From Methanosarcina sp. MSH10X1 (GTDB lineage: Archaea > Halobacteriota > Methanosarcinia > Methanosarcinales > Methanosarcinaceae), in NCBI RefSeq assembly GCF_004099695.1, contig NZ_SCHL01000001.1:347086-411085 (forward strand): a DNA stretch of 64,000 bases, in the 5' to 3' direction. Positions within the stretch are counted from its first letter, which is position 1; each line of letters begins with the position of its first letter. Of this stretch, positions 10,601-19,055 are shown one piece after another. Both the position numbers and the translations under genes were made by a program. The notes beneath the pieces were generated by a model. That model saw nothing but the letters and a program-made list of their open reading frames with translations, was not told the DNA's origin and searched no databases.

Positions 10601-10636
10601 GTGTTCCCGTGCCCCTTTAATAATAATATTTTTCAT
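7619..10636 (-). CDS. uvrA: Excinuclease ABC subunit A with acidic C-terminal tail
   Basis: UvrA is the dimeric ABC ATPase that searches for DNA lesions. Both ATPase modules are present: Walker [11 protein letters not shown] near residues 31 and about 640, signatures LSGGEAQRI twice, and [10 protein letters not shown]. The zinc modules are CPVC...CEAC in the first half and CEAC...CEEC in the second. Beyond the normal end there is an unusual acidic extension of about 70 residues rich in E, D and F ([17 protein letters not shown]), ending in a basic patch. It is the first gene of the uvrACB cluster and ends 112 bases before uvrC. Confidence 0.98.
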   Translation of the reverse strand: MKNIIIKGAREHNLKDITVELPRDKFIVITGVSGSGKSTLAFDTIYAEGQRRYVESLSAYARQFLGLMNKPDVDSIEGLSPAISIEQKTTSKNPRSTVGTVTEIYDYLRLLFARVGTPYCPTHNIKIESQSPEKIADSLSRECEGMVTILAPVVRQKKGTYQHLFRELNSEGFARMRVNGEIHRTDDEITLDRYKKHDIEVVIDRLDPSEDRSRLVEACENALQKAGGLLIAVDSEGKDRLYSSNMACPVCGMAFEELQPRMFSFNSPFGACEACNGLGFKMEFDPDLIIPNKSLCLADGAVALYRNYLDSYRSQHLGAVAKHFGFDIFTPLDALTNEQYNVLMYGSDERMQFEMSTKNGDGHWSHKGTWEGLLPQSERLYSQTKSEYRRKELEKFMQVKPCPKCEGRRLKEKVLAVKLGGKSIVDTTNLSILDCIRFFENLDLSEKEREIAKQVLNEIRSRLSFLEHVGLGYLTLSRSAGTLSGGEAQRIRLATQIGSNLMGVLYVLDEPSIGLHQRDNARLIQTLQTLRDLGNTLIVVEHDEDTIRAADYVLDIGPGAGIHGGYVVAEGTPEEIENHPESLTGQYLSGEKQIKPPALRRQSDAFIRLKGCRANNLKDVDVNIPIGVLTVVTGVSGSGKSTLIYDTLYKALTKKINKSNVTPGDYDELVFDSEIDKVIVIDQSPIGRTPRSNPATYTKVFDAVRQAFAETKEAKIRGYKNGRFSFNVKGGRCEACQGDGLIKIEMNFLPDVYIECEECKGTRYNRETLEVKYRGKSIAEVLNMTVEEAAEHFENILAIKGKLDTLTRVGLGYIKLGQSSTTLSGGEAQRIKLTRELSKKGTGKTIYLLDEPTTGLHFHDVKKLIAVLNGLVAKGNTVVVIEHNLDVIKSADHILDLGPEGGNAGGKIIAEGTPEEVALVQGSHTACFLAPRLSESYLEMSEAEPVEAIFEEGETFEADFEEFEDDLSDESEDFEDDSEKDFENNSKGFKHSKRGTDKTLEEQLI

Positions 10637-11542
10637 TTTTCTTCTCTCGGGTTTTTATCCAGTTGAATCGGTTAGATGAGAATTTTAATGTGTGAGAATT
10701 TAATGTATGGCAGTTTTAAGGTAAGAGTAAAATCTGAGCCAGGTCCGGACTTTAAAGTTTGAGCTCTAAAAATCCAGAAATAATATGAGTTAATATGAGT
10801 TTATGAATCTCAGGAACTTTTTGAATGGCTTAAAGCTTGCGTTTTCGTATCAAGCCGTTCATTCAGGCAGATAATTCTATGTATTATTATAAATAATTAG
10901 TTATAATTGATTGATATTGATTTCATCCAGACTACAGATGACAATTTTCTGATTCACATACCCCGTTTTTCAATACATACAGCAGAATGCAGCCTTGTTA
11001 TTAATAGAGTAATATAGCAAAGTGAAAGTATTAAGCAACAAATAAATGGTTTTTCGGATTCATATGCAAGAAATCAGGCATACCGATAGTGAATTGTATA
11101 ACTTCTTATGATCAATTTTGAAACTGTTTTTCTTCTAATACTTTCAGTCCGTAATAGTGTGATTTTTCTCTACAAACCAGTGTGAATAAACCTGTTAAGC
11201 AAGGAATTTATCCTCAAAAAATAATGAGGAAAAAACATCGGTAAACTGCAAGAAGAGCGGAATTTAAGCTTTCGATCATACAACGGATGGTTAGATTATG
11301 CGGATCATATAAATAATTATCTACTTTAGAATATTTTAGTAGAAATATGTGAAATTTGCAAAGAAGTTCCCCAATATCAGAATTTATTTGTTCTATTAAA
11401 AGAATTCTCTTTGAGAAAAAATCAGAACCTGAAATAGATCGCAGAGTAAGTTTTACAAAATTTTGAAAAAACTGTTAGAAATATTTACAGTTTTATAGAA
11501 CAGTGCTAATCACATAACGTAAAAGGGTAATCCAGGTGTAAA
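10637..11542. other. Long AT-rich spacer upstream of uvrA
   Basis: About 900 bases separate the divergent uvrA and glycerophosphodiesterase genes. Apart from the possible reverse-transcriptase relic at 11240-11329, I see no coding sequence, tRNA or strong repeat. The promoters for both flanking genes must lie here. Confidence 0.5.
11240..11329 (+). pseudogene. Possible C-terminal relic of a reverse transcriptase-like protein
   Basis: One frame encodes 29 residues, ending in a stop, that contain SFRSYNGWLDYADHINNYLL. This resembles the short conserved end of phage-type and retron-like reverse transcriptases (S-[FY]-x-S-Y-x-G-W-x-x-[HY]-[AG]-[DN]). There is no start codon or upstream domain, so at most it is a fragment. 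The call rests on one motif and may be chance. Confidence 0.25.
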
Positions 11543-12286
11543 ATGAAGGATATAAGCTGGCTACTTAATACTCCTATTGCTCACAGAGGATGCCATTCAT
11601 CAGACGTCCCGGAAAATAGTATTGAAGCTTTTAGTGAGGCAATAAAACAGGGGCTTAATATTGAATTAGACGTTCATAAGACGAAAGATGATATACTTGT
11701 TGTGTTTCACGACAGTAACTTATTTCGGTTAACCTCGCTTAATAAAATAGTCGAGGATTGTACCTACTCAGAAATCAAAAAATTAGTATTAAACAAAAGT
11801 AATGAAAGAATTCCTACATTAAAAAATGTTCTTGATTATGTAAATGGTCAGGTGGGTTTACTAATTGAGATAAAACAGCATCCTGATATTGGTAAACTTG
11901 AAGAGCTGATTTCTCAAAGTCTTGACACTTATAAGGGGAACTTTGCGGTACAGTCATTTGATCCTCTAATCTTAAAATGGTTTTATAAAAACCGTTCATG
12001 GTATATTCGAGGCCAGCTTTCGAGCGGATTAAAAGGGGAAAAGATCTCCTTCTTAAAAAAGTTTCTACTACAAAATTTGATTGTCAATTTGATCAGTAAG
12101 CCTGATTTTATATCTTATAATTATGTTTATCTCAACCTATGGATAAAATTAATATCGGTAATGTCTCGGGTTCCAATTATTGTCTGGACAGTTCATGATT
12201 CTGTTACTGCACGAAGAGTCAGACGAATGGCTAAAAATATAATCTTTGAGAATTTTAATATAGAAACAGTTATGCAAAGAGAGTGA
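11543..12286 (+). CDS. Glycerophosphodiester phosphodiesterase family protein
   Basis: A 247-residue GDPD-type TIM-barrel enzyme expected to hydrolyse glycerophosphodiesters to glycerol phosphate plus alcohol. The catalytic signature is clear: AHRGCHSSDVPENSIEAF (His-Arg near residue 14, Glu near 25), ELDVHKTKDDILVVFHD (metal-binding E/D and catalytic His), and LLIEIKQ. There is no signal peptide, so it is probably cytoplasmic. The C-terminal part has the family WTVHDS strand. The gene is monocistronic and its base composition is AT-rich compared with uvrA. Confidence 0.88.
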   Translation: MKDISWLLNTPIAHRGCHSSDVPENSIEAFSEAIKQGLNIELDVHKTKDDILVVFHDSNLFRLTSLNKIVEDCTYSEIKKLVLNKSNERIPTLKNVLDYVNGQVGLLIEIKQHPDIGKLEELISQSLDTYKGNFAVQSFDPLILKWFYKNRSWYIRGQLSSGLKGEKISFLKKFLLQNLIVNLISKPDFISYNYVYLNLWIKLISVMSRVPIIVWTVHDSVTARRVRRMAKNIIFENFNIETVMQRE

Positions 12287-12390
12287 TAGAGTCAATAAAA
12301 AACTTTTAACTCCCCCAAAGCTTTCTAAATATTTATGGTAATTCGGAGAGAAGTATATACAAACCCACCCCTGTATATCTTTTACACGGA

Positions 12391-12466
12391 AACTTAACAT
12401 TCACATGGAAGCTTGAAACCTAACATTCACATGGAAGCTTGAAACTTAACATTCACATGGAAGCTT
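12391..12466 (+). repeat. Three tandem copies of a 26-bp unit
   Basis: The 20-base core TAACATTCACATGGAAGCTT occurs at 12395, 12421 and 12447, an exact 26-base period. The spacer between cores is GAAAC(C/T). It lies between the glycerophosphodiesterase and the lipoprotein gene, ending about 45 bases before the latter's start codon. Confidence 0.9.
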
Positions 12467-12510
12467 AATACTTCGATTGAAGTACAGGATGCTTTTTATA
12501 GAGGTTTTCA

Positions 12511-12906
12511 ATGAAAAAAATGAGTTTATTATTGATTATGCTGCTAATTAGCAGCGGATTCAGCGGTTGTATAGGACAGGAAAAGCCCGTGCAAGATAAT
12601 AATTCAACAACTCCTTCCTATAATAGCACCCAGAACGGGCATTCCGGTTTCTGGACAATGTTATTCTGGTCAAGTCTCTGGCACAGGCACATAACACCGA
12701 ATATCCGTGCTGCAAAATCCTACATTGCCCCCGACCCTGTAACAAAAACGGATGCATCCAGCCTATATAAAAGGGTTGACGCAAAAGATCCGATCGATAC
12801 AGCAGAAAAAACGGATAAAAAATCATTAATTCCTGATACCGGAAGCAAACCGAAACCGAAAATAAAAACAACCACACCACGCATCAGGCGAGGCGGGAGA
12901 CGTTAA
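12511..12906 (+). CDS. Small putative lipoprotein with basic C-terminus
   Basis: The N-terminus MKKMSLLLIMLLISSGFSGC is a lipoprotein-type signal peptide with a lipobox (FSGC) at Cys20. The remaining 110 residues are low-complexity and polar (QDNNSTTPSYNSTQNG), with one tryptophan/histidine patch (SGFWTMLFWSSLWHRH) and a strongly basic end (RIRRGGRR). A GAGGT Shine-Dalgarno lies 6 bases upstream of the ATG. No known domain was recognised. Membrane attachment through the lipobox Cys is an inference from family knowledge. Confidence 0.65.
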   Translation: MKKMSLLLIMLLISSGFSGCIGQEKPVQDNNSTTPSYNSTQNGHSGFWTMLFWSSLWHRHITPNIRAAKSYIAPDPVTKTDASSLYKRVDAKDPIDTAEKTDKKSLIPDTGSKPKPKIKTTTPRIRRGGRR

Positions 12907-12926
12907 CATATTTTCCTGGTCTATTT

Positions 12927-12947
12927 GTGAGATCCTCAGGATCTCAC
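12927..12947. terminator. Perfect 21-bp palindrome after the lipoprotein gene
   Basis: GTGAGATCCT / C / AGGATCTCAC is a perfect 10-bp inverted repeat with a one-base centre, 20 bases after the stop codon. It lacks a following T-run. It could be an RNA hairpin ending the lipoprotein transcript or a DNA palindrome bound by a dimeric regulator. Confidence 0.45.
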
Positions 12948-13079
12948 CCTGACTTACTGTCTTAGACACCTTTTTTACCATCACATTAAGGTCCTATAAT
13001 TTTAGATATAATTTTGTTACCATTTTTATTTTCAGGCCAGTTAATCCAGATTTTACAGACTAACCTCAATGATTGCAGG

Positions 13080-13328
13080 TTAAATAACAGATGAAGCCTT
13101 AAAAATTACAATTCCCACAAAAATAAGAAACAAAGGCAAGATTGCTATATTAAGAGATTCACTAAGGTTTTTATTCCATAGTTTAGATGCTGAGATGATT
13201 TCTTTTAAGGAAAGAAGTATTATGAGCCCGAAAACTACAGTAGCACCGTATTGAGGTAAACCCCTGGTTGTAATCACAGATATGGAACTGGAAAAAATAG
13301 CACCTGAGGAGATAATGCTTAACAACAT
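13080..13328 (-). CDS. 82-residue membrane protein (copy 1)
   Basis: A short, very hydrophobic protein with two or three predicted membrane segments (around residues 5-20, 29-45 and 60-78) separated by the charged loop LKEIISASKLWNKNLSES. Start ATG has an AAAGGA Shine-Dalgarno. It is real rather than chance: an ungapped homologue of identical length lies at 38142-38390, sharing the GLP-Y, LKEI-S-SKL and PLF motifs. Function is unknown. Both copies stand next to glycosyltransferase genes. Confidence 0.7.
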   Translation of the reverse strand: MLLSIISSGAIFSSSISVITTRGLPQYGATVVFGLIILLSLKEIISASKLWNKNLSESLNIAILPLFLIFVGIVIFKASSVI

Positions 13329-13579
13329 AGAAAGTCCTTTGATAATTATTGGCTTATATTTCTATATATAAAATAAAATGTCTTAATTTTTTATCATTCG
13401 GATTATAAATAAACAACCAGGATGTAGATAAAAAGAGAAGAAAAAGTTCTCAGTATAACTATTAAGTACATGACAGTCGGCTAAAGAGCTGAAATTCTAT
13501 AAGGAGTATTGAAGTTGAGTGGAAAAAAGGCTTTTAAGTCTCAAAAACTGACAGGGCACTGATATGCAATAAAAGACTC

Positions 13580-13690
13580 AATTAAGGTTCTTTAACCAGA
13601 AAACACGGAAAGCACTGAAACTGCTGAGGGGCTTGACCTTGTTTTTTTCATGATGTGTTTTCCGTGAGTTCAGTGGTTCGTTCTTTCGTT
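13580..13690. repeat. Inverted motif repeat in spacer before GT2 gene
   Basis: The motifs CACGGAAA and CACTGAA(A)CT occur on the plus strand around 13605-13625 and again, reverse-complemented and in swapped order, around 13655-13676. The result is an imperfect inverted repeat. The rest of the 13329-13759 spacer shows no gene. Confidence 0.4.
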
Positions 13691-13759
13691 TGAGCTTAAT
13701 AATGAACTTTGATACTGACGTCACTCTCGTGAGCGAGGCGGACCGCCTTCATGCTTTAC

Positions 13760-14590
13760 TTATCGTATGTTTCTGATTAAGCTGGATATCGAATGCAGTA
13801 AAATTCCGGTAAAAGCCATAAAAGTCCCGGTCAGAGTTAGCAGGACCATCAAAACAGTAGGCCCGAAATAAAGACTTCCACCAAGATAAAAGGTTTGTAA
13901 AAAACTGAGGCCCATGTATATTCCGCATATCCCGATGGCAACTCCGGGCAGAGTAAAACAATATAGGGGTTTTTTAAACTCTATATCTTTACAGACTTTC
14001 AACAAAACACCCAGCCCATGCCTTATAGGATTTTCCGTCGAGCCGTCGACATCATATCTTACGTCTATTTCTACCTCTTTAATCCGTAGTCCGGACCTGC
14101 TGGCATCTGCAAGCATTTCGCTCTCTATTGCCATACCTTGAGCATTGAAGCGAAAGATATCTTTTGTAGAAGCTGCAAAAGCACGAAACCCGCTCTGAGA
14201 ATCAGTAATTCGGATTCCAGAGTTCATGATGGTAACTTTGTCCAAAACGGTCTGTCCCAATCGACGGTAAGCAGGCGTGTCTGTAATATGACCATTCAAG
14301 TAACGGCTGCCGTTAACCATATCAGCCTCACCTTTAAGGATAGGGTCTACCAGTTTCGGAATATCTGCAGGGTTATGCTGCCCGTCCGAATCCATGGTGA
14401 CTATAATATCTGCACCTTCGGCAGCTTCAAAGCCAGTCTTAAATGCCATGCCCTTTCCTTTATTCAGAGGATGCACAACTACCTCAGCCCCTGCATTGGC
14501 AGCTACCTCAGCTATCCTGTCCGAACTTCCATCCTCAATAACTATTACCCGGTCAACATGTCTTCTTGTAAGCAAAACAACGCTCCCCAT
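13760..14590 (-). CDS. GT2 glycosyltransferase, dolichol-phosphate-mannose-synthase-like, disturbed 5' end
   Basis: A family 2 glycosyltransferase that would transfer a sugar from a nucleotide donor to a polyprenyl phosphate. Visible motifs are VIVIEDGSSD, MDSDGQHNP (DxD), DSQSGFRAF, and two C-terminal membrane helices (about 210-230 and 240-262). The ATG at 14590 omits the conserved first strand. The same frame upstream encodes FLPAYNEEVS (14591-14620), which belongs to the fold, but that frame meets a stop near 14663 without ATG, GTG or TTG. A plausible ATG at 14631 is one base out of phase. Either a frameshift occurred or translation starts at 14590, using the GGAGGT formed by the EEV codons. 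Confidence 0.85.
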   Translation of the reverse strand: MGSVVLLTRRHVDRVIVIEDGSSDRIAEVAANAGAEVVVHPLNKGKGMAFKTGFEAAEGADIIVTMDSDGQHNPADIPKLVDPILKGEADMVNGSRYLNGHITDTPAYRRLGQTVLDKVTIMNSGIRITDSQSGFRAFAASTKDIFRFNAQGMAIESEMLADASRSGLRIKEVEIDVRYDVDGSTENPIRHGLGVLLKVCKDIEFKKPLYCFTLPGVAIGICGIYMGLSFLQTFYLGGSLYFGPTVLMVLLTLTGTFMAFTGILLHSISSLIRNIR

Positions 14591-14776
14591 AGATACCTCC
14601 TCGTTATAAGCCGGAAGAAATTTGAATACATATAGACGACCGAGAATGTGTTTTTTTCAGGAATATTCAGAGGAGATTCCCCGAAAGCCCGCTTTGTCAG
14701 ATAAAAGATACAATCTTTTTTGATACCAGAGTAAAAGTAAAAGTTTATTTGAGCTGTGAGCCTTCCGGCTCTTACT

Positions 14777-15793
14777 TCAATTCCCTGACCTGGATTCCTT
14801 TTTCCCGTATCTTTCAACTTTATCGGTATCAGGTACACTTTTCTTTGACCAGTGCCCCGCAAGTAGAGCTCCTGACAGGTTATGCCAGATGCTGAAAATT
14901 GCACCCGGGAGTGCGGCTGCAGCCGAAAAATGTTTTATCGCAAGGGCGACGCTCAGGCCGGAGTTCTGCATCCCGACTTCGATTGCAATAGTACGTGCTT
15001 CGGTTTCGCTGAATCTGAGGGCTTTTGAAACCCAGTAACCGCCCGCAAGGCCAAGCCCATTATGCAGGATTACCGCAAGCAGCACCAGCGGGCCACTCTG
15101 TTCAAGGCTCTCGCTATTTGTCCCTATAATTATGGCAATAATGATCACTATGGCTGCGGCTGAGATTGCCGGAAAAACCTCCCTGACCGCGCTTATTCGC
15201 TTTTCGAAGAAATAATTGATTGTAAGCCCGAAAACCACAGGTACAATTACCACATTTACAACACTCACGAGCATACCAGTGACATCAACGTCGACAGTCT
15301 GGCCTATAAAAACCCAGGTGAGGAAGGGCGTTGCGAGAAAAGCGAACAACGTAGAGACTGAAGTAAGGACTATTGAAAGAGCCACATCGGCTTTTGCTAA
15401 ATAAGAAATCACATTCGAAGCCGTGCCCCCCGGACAGCACCCAAGCAGGATTACGCCCGCAGCCAGGTCGGCAGGGAGTTTCAGAACCAGGCAGACAATC
15501 CAGGCTGCAAGGGGCATAAGAGTGTATTGCATTAAAGTGCCCAGGAGGACCACTGACGGCTTCTTCAATACTGTAAGGAAACTGTTCACCGAGAGAGTAA
15601 CTCCCATCCCGAGCATAATCAGGCTTAGAAAAGGAACAATAAACCCCTGGTGGGGAGCAAAGTACCCGGGATAAGCATATGCGACAGCCGATAAGAGAAC
15701 CGCCCAGAGGGGGAACAAGGATGTAAATTTTTTAAGTATTTCTTGATACACTATCTCACCAGATTTGCAGGTTGAAGCATTTTTCCAAAGCAT
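14777..15793 (-). CDS. Bile acid:sodium symporter (BASS) family transporter
   Basis: A 338-residue integral membrane protein with about nine or ten hydrophobic segments. It carries the two BASS-family crossover motifs: GCCPGGTASNV (about residue 118) and EVGMQNSGLSVALA (about 270). Bacterial and archaeal members take up bile acids, pantoate or other organic anions with sodium, so the substrate here is not predictable. It is followed on the same strand, after about 145 bases, by the GT2 gene, with no clear functional link. The start may be a little downstream of the listed ATG. Confidence 0.88.
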   Translation of the reverse strand: MLWKNASTCKSGEIVYQEILKKFTSLFPLWAVLLSAVAYAYPGYFAPHQGFIVPFLSLIMLGMGVTLSVNSFLTVLKKPSVVLLGTLMQYTLMPLAAWIVCLVLKLPADLAAGVILLGCCPGGTASNVISYLAKADVALSIVLTSVSTLFAFLATPFLTWVFIGQTVDVDVTGMLVSVVNVVIVPVVFGLTINYFFEKRISAVREVFPAISAAAIVIIIAIIIGTNSESLEQSGPLVLLAVILHNGLGLAGGYWVSKALRFSETEARTIAIEVGMQNSGLSVALAIKHFSAAAALPGAIFSIWHNLSGALLAGHWSKKSVPDTDKVERYGKKESRSGN

Positions 15794-15890
15794 TGTGAAG
15801 GCAGTAAATTATTAAACTCTGGTAAATGCACCTGGGTTTGCACATTATAAGCAGCGCTTTATTCTTTCGAAATTCCTTGAGAACTTAGAA

Positions 15891-15929
15891 TAAAGAACTG
15901 GATTAAAGAACTGGATTAAAGAACTGATT
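15891..15929 (+). repeat. 13-bp unit repeated three times
   Basis: TAAAGAACTGGAT occurs at 15891 and 15904, with a third near-copy at 15917. It lies in the divergent spacer between the BASS transporter and the YVTN surface protein, where no gene is visible (15794-16144). Confidence 0.8.
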
Positions 15930-16144
15930 GTAAGTGTTATTTATAAAAATAAATAAAATTGTTATTTAAAAATATATTCATTTTTCGACGATAAATAATA
16001 TAGCTTTCACTAATTTTGGAACGACCTCTTTTTGTACACGATCTATACCTTCATCGAATGCTTATTTGAAGATTTTATAAAACGGAAATTTCCATAGAAA
16101 CTCTTAAATCTTTTGGAAGATAACTAGACAAATATTTTTTTTAT

Positions 16145-18616
16145 GTGGAACAAATACTAAAAATAAAGAAGGTGAAGTACATAAAAACTAAAACAAAATG
16201 TTCAATAATTTTTGCTCTAACAGCTCATTTTTTATTGCTGATTCTGATTTCGTCTGCAGTATCAGCAACTTCAGCACAAAACTCGTCAGTTACGGGTCCG
16301 GATGGATATCAGAACTCCTCGATTATAGATCCGGATGGATATCAGAACTCCTCGGTAACAGGACCGTACGCATATATTACCAGTTCCGATACCGCTACTG
16401 TTTATGTAATTGACACCGCGACAAATAGTATTACAGATATTATAGATACGGAAACATACACCACTACAGATGACTGGTATGGAGGAGATCAACCTTTTGG
16501 GGTTGCAGTCACACCTGATGGAACAAGAGTATATGTGACGAATGAAGGCAGTGGTACTATCACTGTGATTGACACAACGACAAACAATGTTACAGCATTA
16601 GTGGATGTAAAAGGCGTTCCTCGAGGAATTACAGTCAGCCCGGATGGAACAAAAGCATATGTAGTAACTGCTTCTGGAACTCGTGGGACTGTCTCTGTAA
16701 TTGACACTGCAACAAATAATGTTACAGCCACAGTAAAGGCAGGAAATGACCCTCAAGGAGTTGCAGTTAGTCCAGATGGAACAGAGGTGTATGTGGCGAA
16801 CAAGAATAGTCACACAGTTTCTATAATTGACACGGCAAGAAATAAGCTTAAAGCAACAGTATCTGTAGCCTACATGCCCAGGTATTCCGGAAGCGGTCCT
16901 GTTGGAATTGTGGTCACTCCGGATGGCTTGAAGGCATATGTAGCTAACTATTACACTGTCTCGGTAATTGACATAGCCACAAAAACCGTTACAGACACCG
17001 TGAATTTAGGAGGTGGACTTTGCGGAGTTGCAGTTAGTCCAGATGGAACAAAGGTATATGTGGCAAACTCCTGGGACTGTAGCGTCTCTATAATTGATAC
17101 GGCTACAAACACTGTTACAGCTACAGTTAAAGTAGGAGATAGCCCATCCGGAATTGCAGTTACTCCGGATGGAGCAAAAGTGTATGTGCCAAATTATTGG
17201 GACAACACTGTCTCTGTAATTGACACAACCACAGATACCGTTATAGCTACGTTCAACGCAGGAAGTCGCCCACGTTCTTTCGGACAATTTATTGGTCCTG
17301 CCAGTGAACAGTATATAAATCCTGCCGCAAATTTCAACACCAATGTCACCGAGGGTTATGTTCCTTTCTCCGTGCAGTTTACAGACCTATCAGAGAATAC
17401 AACCGCATTGAACTGGGACTTTGAAAACGACGGAATTGTTGACTCTACAGAAAGAAATCCGATATATGAGTACGCAATTCCGGGAAACTATACCGTTAAT
17501 CTGACTGCGGCAAACAAAAATGGCACGAATTCAACATTTGAAACGATAACAGCTTTAGAAAAACCTGTACCTCCTGCCAGCCACTGGGAATTTTCCCCTG
17601 CAGAACCTGTTTCCGGGGATACCCTTAATATTAACGGGAGTGCTTTTCCGGGGGAGAAAGTCAACGCATTCGTGACTTTTGAGAAAACGGTTCCTGTCTC
17701 AAAGGGAAAATTTGAATATAGCATTAAAGATGTGGAAATTCCTGGGGGTTTTGACAATTCCTTTGTGGTCGAAGCCAGCGGGGCTAAAGATCTTAACGTA
17801 AGGGTAAAAAAGCTTATCTGGATAACAAAAAGCTCAGAAGCTTCCGGGGATATTGCAGTCGTCTCTCAATCAAATGTTCCTCCGGGAACCTATAGAGTAA
17901 AGATTGATGGAGATGCTGGAAAAGGGATTTCGGAAGTTAATCTGAAGATTACAGCTTTACAAGAGGTAAAAGTTTATTCGAATGGGGATTTCAACTACTC
18001 CTATAAAACAAAAGCGATTCCCCCAGGAAAGTTCAAGATAAAAATGGGAAATATCACGAAAGAGATAACCATTAAACCGGAGAAAATTAAGAAGTGTATG
18101 CCAGTTCTCCCAGTAGCTAATTTCTGCATCAATGCTGATGAAGGCTATGTTCCCCTTGGTGTGCAGTTTATAGACCTCTCGAAAGATTCAACCGGGTGGA
18201 ACTGGGATTTTGGAGATGGAACCAACTCAACCAACCAGAACCCGGAGCATACTTTCTTTGCAGCAGGTAACTACACTGTCAACCTGACCGCAACCAATCG
18301 GAACGGTACGGATTCAAAGCTTGCATCAATAATGGTGCTGGAACAACCCGTACTTCCCCTTGCAGACTTCGACTTCAATACGACACAGAATTCTGATTCG
18401 TTTGAGGTGCAGTTTACAGACCTCTCTAAAAATGCAACCTCATGGAACTGGAATTTTGGAGACGGAAACACCTCAACTGAACAGAATCCGGTGTACACTT
18501 ACTACATTAATCTCTATGAAGAAATCCGCTATGCCACACTAACCGTAACCAATGAAAACGGAACGGATTCGATACTAAGAGGTGTATCAGTTGGTGCCCC
18601 TGAACCTGTTTACTAA
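16145..18616 (+). CDS. YVTN beta-propeller and PKD-domain cell-surface protein
   Basis: An 823-residue secreted protein. A signal peptide lies at about residues 20-45 (FALTAHFLLLILISSAVSA). An 11-residue low-complexity repeat (NSS-GPDGYQ) follows. About seven YVTN-type blades occupy residues 75-385, each with the SPDGTKVYVAN and SVIDTATN signatures. A PKD domain follows (about 395-470), then an uncharacterised module (480-645) also present in the large protein at 60600-64000. Two further PKD domains (WNWDFGDG) complete the protein. No membrane anchor or sorting signal is visible at the C-terminus. The GTG start at 16145 has no SD; GTG at 16172 is an alternative. Expected role is S-layer-associated adhesion. 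Confidence 0.85.
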   Translation: MEQILKIKKVKYIKTKTKCSIIFALTAHFLLLILISSAVSATSAQNSSVTGPDGYQNSSIIDPDGYQNSSVTGPYAYITSSDTATVYVIDTATNSITDIIDTETYTTTDDWYGGDQPFGVAVTPDGTRVYVTNEGSGTITVIDTTTNNVTALVDVKGVPRGITVSPDGTKAYVVTASGTRGTVSVIDTATNNVTATVKAGNDPQGVAVSPDGTEVYVANKNSHTVSIIDTARNKLKATVSVAYMPRYSGSGPVGIVVTPDGLKAYVANYYTVSVIDIATKTVTDTVNLGGGLCGVAVSPDGTKVYVANSWDCSVSIIDTATNTVTATVKVGDSPSGIAVTPDGAKVYVPNYWDNTVSVIDTTTDTVIATFNAGSRPRSFGQFIGPASEQYINPAANFNTNVTEGYVPFSVQFTDLSENTTALNWDFENDGIVDSTERNPIYEYAIPGNYTVNLTAANKNGTNSTFETITALEKPVPPASHWEFSPAEPVSGDTLNINGSAFPGEKVNAFVTFEKTVPVSKGKFEYSIKDVEIPGGFDNSFVVEASGAKDLNVRVKKLIWITKSSEASGDIAVVSQSNVPPGTYRVKIDGDAGKGISEVNLKITALQEVKVYSNGDFNYSYKTKAIPPGKFKIKMGNITKEITIKPEKIKKCMPVLPVANFCINADEGYVPLGVQFIDLSKDSTGWNWDFGDGTNSTNQNPEHTFFAAGNYTVNLTATNRNGTDSKLASIMVLEQPVLPLADFDFNTTQNSDSFEVQFTDLSKNATSWNWNFGDGNTSTEQNPVYTYYINLYEEIRYATLTVTNENGTDSILRGVSVGAPEPVY

Positions 18617-19055
18617 CCTGTAGGGATAAACTTGCAATAAACAGGACAGGATATTAAAGACCTGGGCATCAAACTATAATAATTGAAGTCGAAAGAAAAA
18701 TATATATTCAGTATCCAGACCCGGCGCATAATTCCCAGGTTAAATTTTTTACAGGCCCAGACCACTTTCGGCTTATTTTTTTCAAAAAGCCTTTCTTTTT
18801 TATATACAGGATACTTATTCTATTCCCACTCACATGCTTTAAGAAACTGCAGAAAAGAAGTCCTGTATTAACGGATCGGGTAAACACATTTTATCAGCCA
18901 GACCTGTGCAGGATATTCATCTATTCATTGATTTTACAGTTAGCACTTTCGGTTTATTGTAATATGTCTGTTAGCTTAGAACTCTACAGAACCCTGCCTT
19001 TTACGGAGCCTGAATTGCTATCTTATATATACAGCCTGTGCCGATACAATGCCCC
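18617..19055. other. Spacer, no gene seen
   Basis: This 439-base AT-rich spacer holds only short chance frames. The promoter of the methyltransferase gene lies at its right end. Confidence 0.5.
19023..19030 (+). promoter_or_regulatory. TATA box of the TlyA-like/DUF2119 operon
   Basis: TTATATAT lies about 30 bases before the ATG at 19056. It predicts a transcript start near 19050, which makes the in-frame GTG at 19038 unlikely to be in the message. This decides the start of the methyltransferase gene. Confidence 0.5.

Noticed and set aside
16286..16370. Short repeats considered as a CRISPR array
   Set aside because: The 33-bp units are contiguous, in frame and encode a peptide repeat; there are no unique spacers.
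18683..18871. 62-codon frame before the TlyA-like gene
   Set aside because: Random-looking composition, no start signals, and not conserved with anything I recognise.
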